A stretch of DNA of 64,000 nt, taken from positions 434,001 to 498,000 of the forward strand of contig JADJSV010000001.1 in assembly GCA_016711505.1 (NCBI GenBank), given 5' to 3'. This document shows positions 1 to 9,511 of this stretch, one piece after another (within the stretch, counting starts at the first letter, position 1; every line of letters starts with the position of its first letter). Origin of the DNA: Bacteroidota bacterium. GTDB lineage: Bacteria > Bacteroidota > Bacteroidia > AKYH767-A > 2013-40CM-41-45. The position numbers were made by a program, and so were the translations under genes. The notes under the pieces were generated by a model that did no database searches, was not told where the DNA came from, and saw only the letters and a list, made by a program, of their open reading frames with translations.

Positions 1-1
1 G

Positions 2-334
2 ACAGGCCGGTTTACTTTAGGAAAACCTAAGCCTGAAGCTCCAAAAGATACTTTCTATTTATTGACTGAAAAAGGCACACAAGTACTTTTTTATGCAGAA
101 CTTCAAAACACTGACAGTGTTTCACTTGTTCATCCTGCATTGAAGTTTACAGCATATAAGGACCAGAATGGAAAATCTGAATGGGTCGTCGATAAAATTA
201 TTGATGTGAAACAGGACGCAACGTATGTTATGACTGCTTTCAATTTTTTCACGACCGGAGCATTCAAGATCATTATTACTCCGGAAGAGTCTAAAGATGT
301 ATTGGCTCAGGGAGATTTTACAATAACGAAGTAA
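2..334 (+). CDS. hypothetical protein, C-terminal fragment (cut by left edge)
   Basis: An open frame runs in from the left edge and stops at 334; there is no upstream stop, so the start lies outside the window. About 110 residues are visible. The sequence alternates beta-strand-like stretches (VLFYAEL, LKFTAY, FKIIITPEE) and ends in DFTITK, which suggests the last strands of a beta-sandwich, perhaps of an exported protein. I do not recognise the family. A TTG inside the frame at 62 could be mistaken for a start, but the frame stays open and protein-like upstream of it. The gene is followed by about 80 bp and then the methionine sulfoxide reductase gene on the same strand. Confidence 0.6.
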   Translation, partial: TGRFTLGKPKPEAPKDTFYLLTEKGTQVLFYAELQNTDSVSLVHPALKFTAYKDQNGKSEWVVDKIIDVKQDATYVMTAFNFFTTGAFKIIITPEESKDVLAQGDFTITK

Positions 335-416
335 TTATTTTCAGAACGATACATTAAGTATGTTTAAATTTCGTTGAGTAATAAGTGATCATTATCCTGT
401 TCTTAAAATAAGTTAA

Positions 417-1073
417 ATGAAGCTCATGAAAATTTATTCATTCGTATTTTTGCTGATGTCATTATCAGCTTGCGGACAAACTAAAAAAAATCAACCAATT
501 CCAATTGCCATGACAGATACAAAAGCAACGAATATAGATACTGCCACAGTTGGTGGCGGATGTTTCTGGTGTACAGAAGCACAATTTCAGATACTTGATG
601 GAGTAATTTCTGTTCAGTCGGGGTTTTCAGGCGGTACCATAAAAAATCCATCGTACCGCGAAGTTTGTATGGGAATTACAGGTCATGCTGAAGTAGTACA
701 GGTTGCTTACGACAGGACTAAACTCAATTATGCAGATGTACTGAAAGCATTCTTTGAATCACATGATCCGACACAACTGAACCGCCAGGGAAATGATGTG
801 GGAACTCAATATCGGTCTGTGATCTTTTATCATTCTCCGGAACAGAAAAAAGTTGCAGAAGAAATTAAAGCAGAACTTGATAAATCGGGTGCGTATTCAT
901 CAAAAGTAGTGACTGAAATTTCTCCGTATACCGTTTTTTATAAGGCCGATGATAGTCATCAGAATTATTTCAATGAAAATAAAGAAGCTTCTTATTGTCA
1001 GTTTGTGATTGCACCGAAACTGGAGAAATTCAAAAAAGTTTTCAAAGGAAAACTAAAAGGTGCTGAGCACTGA
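417..1073 (+). CDS. msrA: peptide-methionine (S)-S-oxide reductase MsrA, lipoprotein form
   Basis: MsrA reduces methionine-S-sulfoxide in oxidised proteins. The catalytic signature GCFWC lies at residues 48-52 with the nucleophilic cysteine at about residue 49, followed by the family stretches SGFSGG, HAEVVQV, FFESHDPTQLNRQGNDVGTQYRS (shortened here) and the C-terminal SYCQF. The N-terminus is hydrophobic and ends in a lipobox-like LSAC with Cys19, so this copy is probably anchored in the envelope, where it would repair exported proteins. At 218 residues it is a single-domain MsrA with no fused MsrB. A second ATG three codons in is possible. It stands alone on the plus strand with a convergent minus-strand gene downstream. 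Confidence 0.95.
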   Translation: MKLMKIYSFVFLLMSLSACGQTKKNQPIPIAMTDTKATNIDTATVGGGCFWCTEAQFQILDGVISVQSGFSGGTIKNPSYREVCMGITGHAEVVQVAYDRTKLNYADVLKAFFESHDPTQLNRQGNDVGTQYRSVIFYHSPEQKKVAEEIKAELDKSGAYSSKVVTEISPYTVFYKADDSHQNYFNENKEASYCQFVIAPKLEKFKKVFKGKLKGAEH

Positions 1074-1089
1074 TCCGGTAAAAAAATAA

Positions 1090-1118
1090 AGGAGCCAACT
1101 ATCCACATTGACTCCTTC
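1090..1118 (-). terminator. intrinsic terminator, minus strand
   Basis: Arms AAGGAGCCAA (1090-1099) and TTGACTCCTT (1109-1118) pair over 10 bp with one wobble and a 9-nt loop. Read on the minus strand the stem is followed by a T-rich tract (TTTATTTTTTT), so it would terminate transcription coming from the TerB-like gene about 350 bp away. The rest of the 1074-1466 gap holds no convincing gene; a small TTGTC/GACAA hairpin near 1147-1160 is the only other structure. Confidence 0.6.
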
Positions 1119-1466
1119 CCACCACATCCAATAAATATTTTTATTGTCTTACGACAAATAATTATCTTCAAGCTTCTGCTCTTACGAGACAGTAATTCGT
1201 ATGAAATTATTGAGGGGAACCGAAATCAAACGGCACTGCATTTCAGCTTAGAAAAAGAATAGATTCTTATAAACTTTAAAGGTCCACATCCTTTTTATCC
1301 CTCCGATAAATTAACCGGATAATTACACACATATGCTTTAACGCCCCTGTTTTCGAAAGGTTATGTTGCTAAAGTAGAATCTTGAAAATGTGTAAGAAAG
1401 TAACTGTTTTTCTCATTTCTGTGAACAGTAAATTCTTATAGGGCGAAATTCGCAATAAATCCAATA

Positions 1467-1832
1467 CTACTCTGCATGCTCGATATCCCAGGCATCAAAA
1501 AGTATTTTCAGAAATACATTTTCCTGCTGACTCACATTATCATCGGCGCTGACGATCTTAACTGCGAAATCCATAAAATGAATCCGTTCTTCTGAAGTTG
1601 AATCCTGATAAAAATCGTCCATGCATTTCTGAAAATGGAGAACGTAATCTTCCTTTTTCAAGACTGAGATCTTTTCCATTGCACCATCAAGACTAACATG
1701 AAATGGATAGTTTTCTACGAGATAATTTTTTATGATAAGATCTTCATTGACTGAAAATGAATCATCGACCATAGAAAGGAGCTGAAGCATGTGATAACCG
1801 GCTTCTGCTTTGTTTAGTTTTCTTTCAGACAT
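1467..1832 (-). CDS. TerB-like (tellurite-resistance TerB fold) protein
   Basis: A helical protein of about 121 residues with the TerB-like pattern: a first helix followed by acidic residues (LLSMVDDSFSVNED) and a symmetrical later half (AVKIVSADDNVSQQENVFL), which in TerB folds form paired metal-binding EF-like acidic sites. The molecular role of such small stand-alone TerB proteins is not established; tellurite resistance cannot be inferred. The start was placed at the ATG giving MSERKLNKAEAG; an in-frame ATG at 1856 would add eight residues. It is monocistronic and divergent from mutL. Confidence 0.65.
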   Translation of the reverse strand: MSERKLNKAEAGYHMLQLLSMVDDSFSVNEDLIIKNYLVENYPFHVSLDGAMEKISVLKKEDYVLHFQKCMDDFYQDSTSEERIHFMDFAVKIVSADDNVSQQENVFLKILFDAWDIEHAE

Positions 1833-2042
1833 AACAAGTGAATATTTACATGTCAAATTAGGACATTAAAGGCTAATAGAAAAGGAATTTTCGATGAATT
1901 ATTGACAATTTTTTATGATATTTTTAAAAATAGTTTCAAAGGTGAAAATTAAGTGCTTAATAATGAGTAAATGATTGGATTACAGCCGAAAGTTGGTGCT
2001 AAAATATTATGGATCTTTTAATAAAATCCTGACATTTACGAT

Positions 2043-2050
2043 TAATTTTG
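2043..2050 (+). promoter_or_regulatory. possible Bacteroidota -7 box upstream of mutL
   Basis: TAATTTTG fits the Bacteroidota -7 consensus TAnnTTTG and lies 72 bp before the mutL ATG. No clear TTG -33 element sits 19-21 bp upstream (only a T-rich stretch at 2016-2019), so this is a weak call. Confidence 0.35.
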
Positions 2051-2121
2051 TGGAAATTTCAGGCTTGTCGAAAGGAACTCTTCTGATTTGGATCTAACTA
2101 CTTTAACAGCAGGATTGGTGT

Positions 2122-3915
2122 ATGACGGATATTATTAAATTATTACCGGAAACGGTTGCGAATCAGATTGCCGCCGGTGAAGTAATTCAACGGCCTGCTT
2201 CCGCAGTTAAAGAACTTTTGGAAAATGCTGTTGATGCTAAAAGCACCAACATCGAATTATTCATCAAAGAGTCCGGTAAAACGTTGATTCGGATCGTGGA
2301 TAATGGTTCGGGAATGACACCCTCCGACGCACGACTTTCATTTGCACGGCATGCAACTTCAAAGATAAGTTCTGCCGACGAACTATTTTCTATCCGGACA
2401 AAAGGATTTCGTGGAGAAGCCCTTGCCTCTATTGCTGCTATTTCACAGGTAGAAATGAAATCGATGAAAGCCGGAGAAGAGATCGGTACTCTGATCGAGA
2501 TCGAAGGCAATGAATTCAAAGATCAGCAACCTGTAGGGATGCAGTCCGGTACTTCTATCTCAGTAAAAAATCTTTTCTATAATGTTCCTGCACGCAGAAA
2601 TTTTCTGAAATCAAATCCTATCGAAGCTCGTCACATCATCGATGAATTCGAACGCGTTGCTCTTGCCCATCCGGAGATTGCATTTTCATTGAACATGAAT
2701 AACATTGAGCATTTCAGATTGCCCATCAGTAATATGCGGCAACGAATTGTAAATATTTATGGAAACAATTACAATGAACGCCTGGTTCCGATTTCAGAAG
2801 ATACAACTCTGCTTTCAATCAATGGATTTGTAGGAAAGCCGGAATACAGTCGTAAGACCCGTGGTGAGCAATTCTTTTTTGTAAACAGAAGATTTATAAA
2901 AGACAACTATCTGCATCATGCAGTAAGCGGAGCTTTTGAAGAGCTTTTACCGAAAGACAGCTATGCATCGTATTGGTTGTACATAGATATTGATCCATCA
3001 AAGATCGACGTTAATATTCACCCTACAAAAACTGAAATAAAATTTGAAGACGAACGGTCTGTATATGCAATTGTACGGTCTGCAGTAAAGCGTTCTCTTG
3101 GACAATACAACGTTGTTCCAGCTCTGGATTTTGAGAGAGAACAAACTTTTGATGTACCACATTCAATGCGGTATCAACCGGTACAGATGCCAACAGTTTT
3201 GGTGAATCCCGGCTATAACCCATTCCGGAATGAAAGCCGGCCTATGGCTGCTGCAGGATGGGATAAAGTTTATGATGATATCCGTAAGGTGCAACTTCCG
3301 GCTGCAGATCAAACTTCAACCGGTACTCCTATTGAATTTGAAGAGATCATCATTAACAGTGATAACTTTTTTCAGATCGGCCCTTTTATCATTGCCAAGA
3401 ATTCCGATAAACTATTACTGATCGATGCTACCGCTGCTCATGAACGGATCATCTACAATCAACTGATCAATAAAATAAATGGTCAGCCAATCAGTTCACA
3501 GAGAATGTTGTTTCCACAAACTATTCAGTTAAATTCTTCCGATCTTCAGATCATAAAAGAAATTGAAGAAGAGATCCGTGAATTTGGATTTGATATCAGT
3601 GAATTTGGCGTTAATACATATGTCCTGAATGCCGCTCCTGTCGGAATTCCAAGTGGCAGAGAAAAAGGGATCCTGGAAGACATAATTGAACAATACAAAC
3701 ATAATTCATCGGAATTGAGTTCAGGCATTGCTGAGAAACTGGCGTATTCTATGTCGAAAAGTATGGCTGTCCGCCGGGGTGATGCATTATCAGGTGAAGA
3801 AATCCAGTCACTCATCATGGAACTGATGAAATCTGACAAAAAAGATCGCGGAATCGATGGTCGCCCGTGTATGAAAGTGTTGAAAACCGCCGACCTTTCC
3901 GACTATTTCAAGTGA
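2122..3915 (+). CDS. mutL: DNA mismatch repair protein MutL
   Basis: MutL couples mismatch recognition by MutS to strand removal. The GHKL ATPase motifs are clear: ENAVDA at about 34-39, DNGSGM at 60-65 and GFRGEAL from 95. They are followed by the transducer domain (NIHPTKTEIKF) and a C-terminal dimerisation domain from about residue 400. In many MutL proteins the C-terminal domain carries an endonuclease motif DQHA(X)2E(X)4E; here the equivalent stretch reads DATAAHERIIYN, so the Gln-His pair and the last Glu are missing and endonuclease activity is doubtful. The length of 597 residues is normal. It is followed by a rhomboid gene after 56 bp. Confidence 0.97.
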   Translation: MTDIIKLLPETVANQIAAGEVIQRPASAVKELLENAVDAKSTNIELFIKESGKTLIRIVDNGSGMTPSDARLSFARHATSKISSADELFSIRTKGFRGEALASIAAISQVEMKSMKAGEEIGTLIEIEGNEFKDQQPVGMQSGTSISVKNLFYNVPARRNFLKSNPIEARHIIDEFERVALAHPEIAFSLNMNNIEHFRLPISNMRQRIVNIYGNNYNERLVPISEDTTLLSINGFVGKPEYSRKTRGEQFFFVNRRFIKDNYLHHAVSGAFEELLPKDSYASYWLYIDIDPSKIDVNIHPTKTEIKFEDERSVYAIVRSAVKRSLGQYNVVPALDFEREQTFDVPHSMRYQPVQMPTVLVNPGYNPFRNESRPMAAAGWDKVYDDIRKVQLPAADQTSTGTPIEFEEIIINSDNFFQIGPFIIAKNSDKLLLIDATAAHERIIYNQLINKINGQPISSQRMLFPQTIQLNSSDLQIIKEIEEEIREFGFDISEFGVNTYVLNAAPVGIPSGREKGILEDIIEQYKHNSSELSSGIAEKLAYSMSKSMAVRRGDALSGEEIQSLIMELMKSDKKDRGIDGRPCMKVLKTADLSDYFK

Positions 3916-3971
3916 AAAAAATTTTGATATTGAAAGCAGGTATTTTAACACTTACCGCCTTCTGAAAAACT

Positions 3972-4883
3972 ATGAGTTATCCAAACTTCCGGCCACAGGG
4001 ATTTGCTATTCCTGAGGTAGTAAAAAATATCCTTATCATCAATGTACTGATGTACTTTGCTACAACAGTTATGGAAAGCAGAGGCGTCGACCTTACTGAT
4101 GCACTGGGATTACATTATTTTCTATCGGAAAAATTCAAGGTGTGGCAGTTTATTACGTACATGTTCATGCACGGTAGTTTCATGCATATCCTTTTTAACA
4201 TGTTTGCAGTATTTATGTTTGGGGCAGCAATTGAATCTGTATGGGGTCCCAAAAAATTTCTGACTTATTATATCCTCACAGGTTTAGGTGCAGCAGTTGC
4301 GCATTATGCAATCGTGTACTATCAGATGCAACCTGCCATGGCCTTTATCAATGATTACATTGATGCTCCATCTATAGAAAAATTACAGAGTCTCATCAGC
4401 TCAGATGCGTTCAAGAATTTTTCTTCACAGGAAATGCTGGAACATTATAATTCCTTTTCTGCAACATTCAATGAGATGGCGAATTCCGATCCTGCCGGAG
4501 CAATGAAATACAGTGTTGATTTTGTAAAGGAATTTAAAGCCGATATCTATAATGCTCCTGTTGTTGTGGGAGCCAGTGGAGCTGTATTCGGATTACTCCT
4601 TGCTTATGGTATGACTTATCCAAACAGTATCATTTATATCTATTTTGCAATTCCATTAAAAGCAAAGTATTTCGTAATTCTGTATGGATTGATTGAATTG
4701 TTTTCCGGGGTTGCAAATGTTCCCGGAGACAATGTAGCACATTTTGCACATTTAGGTGGATTGGTGACCGGATTAATTATTATCCAGTTCTGGAAAAATA
4801 ATAATCGGAGACGGCAAAAGATTATTTTAATTGAACCATTCCCGCTATGTCATCACTCAGTAATAAACTCAACTCTACTTTAA
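3972..4883 (+). CDS. rhomboid family intramembrane serine protease (first of pair)
   Basis: Rhomboids cleave transmembrane substrates inside the bilayer with a Ser-His dyad. Ser202 lies in GASGAVFG and His260 in AHFAHLGG; the HILFNM motif of the second helix is at about 72-77. Six hydrophobic segments can be drawn. A hydrophilic helical insert of some 70 residues (about 120-193) separates transmembrane segments, longer than in the E. coli enzyme. The last 15 residues (after RRRQ) look out of character and overlap the next gene by 37 bp; removing one A from the AAAA run at 4815-4818 would end the protein at RRRQRLF with a normal gap, so a one-base error is likely. It is in an operon with a second rhomboid and an EEP-family protein. 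Confidence 0.92.
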   Translation: MSYPNFRPQGFAIPEVVKNILIINVLMYFATTVMESRGVDLTDALGLHYFLSEKFKVWQFITYMFMHGSFMHILFNMFAVFMFGAAIESVWGPKKFLTYYILTGLGAAVAHYAIVYYQMQPAMAFINDYIDAPSIEKLQSLISSDAFKNFSSQEMLEHYNSFSATFNEMANSDPAGAMKYSVDFVKEFKADIYNAPVVVGASGAVFGLLLAYGMTYPNSIIYIYFAIPLKAKYFVILYGLIELFSGVANVPGDNVAHFAHLGGLVTGLIIIQFWKNNNRRRQKIILIEPFPLCHHSVINSTLL

Positions 4884-5734
4884 AAAGCGGCAATGCCCTG
4901 CAACGATTATTGCTGGTTAATGTGGGACTATTTCTGATCATCAGAATTACTTTTGCAGTTACTTCGTTATTCAATGTACCTGTTTTCAGTTTTCATGATG
5001 TTTCTTCATGGATAGCAATACCTTCCAATACATCACAACTGTTGCTGAGACCATGGTCAGTTTTTACCTATATGTTCTATCACTGGGATTTCCTCCATCT
5101 GCTATTTAATATGCTTTGGTTATATTGGATGGGAGCCATCATTCTTGAATATCTTGGAGCAAAAAAGTTGTTCGGAATCTATATCATGGGTGGTTTATTC
5201 GGAGCCTTAGCTTATGTCATTGCGTTTAATTCCTTTCCGATCTTTGCAAATAGTGTCAACGTTTCATTTGCACTAGGTGCCTCTGCAAGTGTTCTTGCAA
5301 TTACCGTTGCTGCTGCTACTCTCCTGCCCGATTATCCGGTTTCACTGATGTTCATTGGGAATGTAGCTTTGAAATGGATAGCTGTTGTGTCGGTGTTACT
5401 TGATGTGATCAACATTTCCGGTGACAATGCCGGTGGACATATTGCGCACTTAGGTGGAGCATTATTCGGTTTTATCTATATCAGGTCTCTTCGTAATGGA
5501 ACTAATTTAACCAAGTGGATGGAAATTCTCAGTGACCGTTTTTCAGGTAAGCGCGGAAAAATGTCCGTAGCATACACCAGAAAAAAATCGGACGAAGATT
5601 TTGCTTTACATAAAAAAGCAAAGCAGGAACAAATGGATGAGATCCTTGATAAGATCAACAAATCCGGTTATGGTAGTCTTTCCCAAAGTGAAAAAGATTT
5701 TTTGTTTCAAATGAGTAAGGAAGATCAGAAATGA
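4847..5734 (+). CDS. rhomboid family intramembrane serine protease (second of pair)
   Basis: A second, diverged rhomboid: Ser146 in GASAS, His201 in GGHIAHLGG, and the HLLFNML helix at about 84-90. Its C-terminus carries a charged, soluble extension of roughly 85 residues (KKSDEDFALHKKAKQEQ and on), which ends in a helical segment typical of a small cytoplasmic tail domain in Bacteroidota rhomboids. Its stop codon overlaps the start of the next gene (ATGA), which suggests translational coupling. Tandem rhomboids upstream of an endonuclease/exonuclease/phosphatase-family membrane protein form a recurrent neighbourhood in this phylum; substrates are unknown. Confidence 0.9.
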   Translation: MSSLSNKLNSTLKSGNALQRLLLVNVGLFLIIRITFAVTSLFNVPVFSFHDVSSWIAIPSNTSQLLLRPWSVFTYMFYHWDFLHLLFNMLWLYWMGAIILEYLGAKKLFGIYIMGGLFGALAYVIAFNSFPIFANSVNVSFALGASASVLAITVAAATLLPDYPVSLMFIGNVALKWIAVVSVLLDVINISGDNAGGHIAHLGGALFGFIYIRSLRNGTNLTKWMEILSDRFSGKRGKMSVAYTRKKSDEDFALHKKAKQEQMDEILDKINKSGYGSLSQSEKDFLFQMSKEDQK

Positions 5735-6873
5735 CTTCATCGTCTCCGGCCAAATCTGAAAAGACGAATTTATTTACCCGGATCGTATGGGTATTAAATA
5801 TTTTTGCCCTCATCGGTCTCGCTTTCTCTTATCTGGCTGCTTATGTTAGTCCGAGAACCATCTGGTGGCTTGCTTTATTCGGACTTGGATATGAGTTCAT
5901 GCTTGTCATCAATCTGATCTTTGTTGCCTATTGGGCTCTCACACGAAACCGGAAATTGTGGTTTTCGTTGATCTTTGTATTGATTGGAATTGGAAAAATT
6001 TTCGGTATCATTCAGTTCAATCCGGAATCTGCTGATGAAAAAACTTTGGCAGAACAAGGCCATGTAAAAGTAATGTCATGGAATGTGCGACTCTTTGATC
6101 TTTATAATTGGTTTCATAACAATGAAACACGTCATAATATCTTTAATTTTTTAAAAGAAGAATCCCCGGGTATTATTTGCTTTCAGGAATTTTATTCTAC
6201 TGACAGAAAGAAACCGGATTACAGAAATGCAGATACTGTTCATCATTATCTTAATTCTAAATATTCACATATCGAATATACTGTGACTTTGCGGAAAACT
6301 GACCATTGGGGTATTGCAACTTTCAGCAAATATCCGATCGTAAAAAAACAGGCTGTTCATTTTGCCAAGAAAGGTGGAAATATTTTTATTATGTCTGATA
6401 TCAAGATTGGAAAAGATACAATCCGGGTTTTTAATACGCATCTGGAAAGTATTCATTTCGGATGGAACAGTTATAAGTTCATAGAGAATCTGAATAACGA
6501 CGATATTCAACAAGATGAATTCAGTGGCGGTATTACTATTTTACGACAACTGAAAAAAGCGTTTGTAAAGAGAGCTACTCAGGTTGAAATATTGCATGAT
6601 TCAATTGATGCAAGTCCATATCCGGTTCTGATTTGTGGTGACTTTAATGACACCCCTTCTTCCTATTCTTATGAAATTCTTTCCGATGATCTGGAAGATG
6701 CTTATAAATTGAGTGGTCATGGATTAGGAAAAACGTATAGCGGACCATTTCCATCTTTCCGTATTGATTATATTTTTCATGACAGTAAAATTAAATCAAA
6801 AGGCTTTAGAACGATACATGAGAACTTATCTGATCACTATCCTGTCAGTTGCATGATAAAGATTGATAATTGA
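5731..6873 (+). CDS. membrane-anchored endonuclease/exonuclease/phosphatase family hydrolase
   Basis: Two or three hydrophobic segments in the first 100 residues anchor a C-terminal EEP (DNase I-like) domain. EEP landmarks are present in order: MSWNVRLFD, CFQEFY (the metal-binding Glu), NTHLES, CGDFNDTPSS and LSDHYPVS with the catalytic Asp-His. Members cleave phosphodiester bonds in nucleic acids, phosphoinositides or other lipids; the membrane anchor argues for an envelope substrate, but the sequence does not decide it. The gene overlaps the upstream rhomboid by four bases and shares its operon; mtaB follows after about 80 bp. Confidence 0.85.
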   Translation: MTSSSPAKSEKTNLFTRIVWVLNIFALIGLAFSYLAAYVSPRTIWWLALFGLGYEFMLVINLIFVAYWALTRNRKLWFSLIFVLIGIGKIFGIIQFNPESADEKTLAEQGHVKVMSWNVRLFDLYNWFHNNETRHNIFNFLKEESPGIICFQEFYSTDRKKPDYRNADTVHHYLNSKYSHIEYTVTLRKTDHWGIATFSKYPIVKKQAVHFAKKGGNIFIMSDIKIGKDTIRVFNTHLESIHFGWNSYKFIENLNNDDIQQDEFSGGITILRQLKKAFVKRATQVEILHDSIDASPYPVLICGDFNDTPSSYSYEILSDDLEDAYKLSGHGLGKTYSGPFPSFRIDYIFHDSKIKSKGFRTIHENLSDHYPVSCMIKIDN

Positions 6874-6951
6874 GACCAAAACTGCCTTTTTTAATTATAA
6901 ATCGTTGGGAATAACATTGCCTGAGAACGCAGTTTTCCGTATTTTCGCGCG

Positions 6952-8303
6952 ATGATTTCCGGTGCAACAGTTTCATTTCACACCTTAGGCTGCAAATTGA
7001 ATTTTGCAGAGACTTCTACGATTGCCAGACAATTGAAAGAGGCCGGTTTCCGAAAGGTGGAATTCGAAACAGGGGCTGACGTTGTTGTGATCAATACCTG
7101 TTCAGTAACTGAAAACGCCGACAAGGAATGCAAGACAATTGTCAGACGGGCGCAACAGGCAAATCCTGAAGCTTTCATAGCTATTATCGGTTGTTATGCA
7201 CAGCTAAAACCTGAAGAGATCTCGGCGATTCCCGGAGTAGATCTTGTTTTAGGAGCAACAGAGAAATTCAATCTACCCGTTTATCTCAATAACCTTAAGA
7301 AAAAGGAACTCGCAGAAATTCATTCCTGTGAGATCGGTGATGCAAATACTTTTACATCTGCTTATTCATTCGGTGACAGAACCGGGCTTTTCTTAAAGTA
7401 CAGGATGGCTGTGATTATTCATGTTCCTACTGTACCATTCCACTTGCCCGTGGAAACAGTCGAAGTGATACTGTATCGAATGTTCTTAAAAATGTAAAAG
7501 CTATTGCTGAAAGAGATGTAAAAGAGATCGTACTTACCGGTGTTAATCTGGGGGATTATGGGATCTTCGACACTCATTCTAAAAATCGTGAAACTGATTT
7601 TTTCTCATTGGTAAAAGAACTTGACAAAGTTGATGGTATCGAGCGATTCAGAATCTCATCCATTGAACCGAATCTGCTGACTGATGAAATTATTACTTTC
7701 GTTTCTACGTCGGAAAAATTTGTTCCTCACTTTCATATTCCATTACAATCAGGTTCTGATAAGATCTTAGGATTGATGCGACGTCGTTACAAACGGAATC
7801 TGTATGTGGAACGCATTAACAAAATAAAATCTGTTATGCCCGATGCCTGCATAGGTGTTGATGTTATCGTCGGATTTCCCGGAGAGACTGAATCAGATTT
7901 TATGGACACCTATAAATTCCTGACAGATCTGGACATCTCCTATCTTCACGTATTTACTTATTCAGAAAGAGAAAATACGGATGCTGCATTATTGAAGGAT
8001 GTCGTTCCCATGCACGAAAGAAAACGCAGAAATAAAATGTTGCGGATCCTTTCAGAAAAAAAGAAAAATCATTTTTATTCTCAGTTTATTGACCGGGAAT
8101 TTCCTGTGTTAATTGAAGAAGAAAACAAAGATGGATTTATTTCCGGATTCACATCCAATTATATCCGGATTGCAATTCCTTATGATCCGGCTTTGGTCAA
8201 TACTCTTGTAAAAGTTAAATTGGTTTCATTTGACGGTGGTTCAAGTGTAAACTCTGAGTTTATAGAAGCATTAAACACACGAATACCTGAATACGCCAAA
8301 TAA
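6952..8303 (+). pseudogene. mtaB: tRNA t6A37 methylthiotransferase MtaB, broken by a 1-bp deletion
   Basis: MtaB is a radical-SAM enzyme that methylthiolates t6A at position 37 of tRNA. The first frame (6952-7497) holds the UPF0004 domain with FHTLGCKLNFAE, INTCSVTENAD and IIGCYAQ, the three cysteines of the auxiliary cluster. It runs out of frame near 7381-7386; one missing base there (probably in ACCGGG) would continue as TRAFLKVQDGCDYSCSYCTIPLARG, with the radical-SAM cysteines, in the second frame, which is open to 8303. The restored product of about 450 residues has normal MtaB length and ends in a TRAM-like domain. No other damage is visible, so the lesion is either recent or a sequencing error. 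Confidence 0.9.
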
Positions 8304-8356
8304 TTTTGAAATCAAATTCGATATACTTACTTATCATTCAATCTAACATAAACTAA

Positions 8357-9511
8357 ATGTACGCAGGATTCACTGATCTATTGAATGATCTTTTCGGAAC
8401 ACATTTCACCTACTCATTTCCACCGATGTTTGGATTGCTTGTAGCCACTTCATTTTTACTGGCTGCATGGACGATGGCTATGGAATTGAAAAGGAAAGAA
8501 TCGCTGGGTCTACTCCATCCTGTTACCAGAACGATGACAGTAGGAAAACCTGCAGGAATGGATGAGTATTTCTGGAATGCTGTCTTTGGTTTTATTCTTG
8601 GCTCGAAGATCTTTTATGCAATCTTTAACAGCGAGGAATTCTTTACTGATCCACAAGCTGCATTATTATCTCTTAAAGGAAGTTTAGCCGGAGGAATCAT
8701 CTGGGCTGCTGTTGCCATTGGATGGAAATACTACGAAAGCAAAAAACAACTTTTAAAAGAGCCCAAAGAAGTTGAGCTAAAAGTTTATCCGCATCAGATG
8801 GTTGCTGAGATCACTATGGCTGCTGCAGTCGGTGGTTTACTTGGTGCAAAAGTTTTTCATTTACTTGAATACTGGAATGACTTCATGGCCGATCCGGCGG
8901 GAATGTTTTTCAGCGGCAGTGGACTTACAATGTATGGCGGCTTGATCGTTGGCGGCGCTACCGTTTTATGGTATGGTAAAAAGAATAATATAGCTCCACT
9001 ACATCTGTGCGATGCTACAGCACCCGGATTAATGCTTGCATATGGAACAGGTCGATTAGGTTGCCAGCTTGCAGGTGATGGCGACTGGGGAATCGTAAAT
9101 ACTTCGCCTAAACCTTCTTTACTTTCATGGATCCCTGACTGGATGTGGTCATACACCTATCCCAATAATGTTGTCGGTGAAGGTATTCCTATTGAAGGTT
9201 GTGTTGGAAATCATTGCAATGAATTAGCTCAGGGTGTTTACCCGACTCCGCTTTATGAAAGTATAATGTGTATTTCGCTCTTCTTTTTGTTGTGGGCAAT
9301 GCGTAAAAAGATCAGTACTCCCGGACGATTATTCTCCTGGTATTTGGTGTTCAATGGAATTGAAAGATTTTTAATTGAACATATCCGTGTAAACTCTCAA
9401 TATCATATCGGAAACCTTGGCTTTACTCAGGCCCAGTTGATCTCTTTGTTATTAGCATTAGTAGGTGTTCTGGGATTGTTTTATTTCAGGGATAAAAAAC
9501 AACTTGCCTGA
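8357..9511 (+). CDS. lgt: prolipoprotein diacylglyceryl transferase Lgt
   Basis: Lgt transfers diacylglycerol to the lipobox cysteine of prolipoproteins in the inner membrane, the first step of lipoprotein maturation. The protein is polytopic (about seven hydrophobic segments) and carries the family region YGTGRLGCQLAGDGDWG, corresponding to the GRxGN signature of Lgt, and the C-terminal FLIEHIRVNSQY. At 384 residues it is longer than the E. coli enzyme (about 290), as is common for Bacteroidota forms. The window encodes several lipoproteins that would be substrates. Its stop codon abuts the ATG of the next gene, so the two are probably co-transcribed. Confidence 0.9.
   Translation: MYAGFTDLLNDLFGTHFTYSFPPMFGLLVATSFLLAAWTMAMELKRKESLGLLHPVTRTMTVGKPAGMDEYFWNAVFGFILGSKIFYAIFNSEEFFTDPQAALLSLKGSLAGGIIWAAVAIGWKYYESKKQLLKEPKEVELKVYPHQMVAEITMAAAVGGLLGAKVFHLLEYWNDFMADPAGMFFSGSGLTMYGGLIVGGATVLWYGKKNNIAPLHLCDATAPGLMLAYGTGRLGCQLAGDGDWGIVNTSPKPSLLSWIPDWMWSYTYPNNVVGEGIPIEGCVGNHCNELAQGVYPTPLYESIMCISLFFLLWAMRKKISTPGRLFSWYLVFNGIERFLIEHIRVNSQYHIGNLGFTQAQLISLLLALVGVLGLFYFRDKKQLA

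Noticed and set aside
1119..1466. Small RNA gene in the msrA-TerB gap
   Set aside because: Only a weak 5-bp hairpin; no recognisable RNA family or promoter-terminator pair.
7381..7400. Programmed frameshift in mtaB
   Set aside because: No slippery heptamer or downstream structure at the site, and MtaB is not known to use one.
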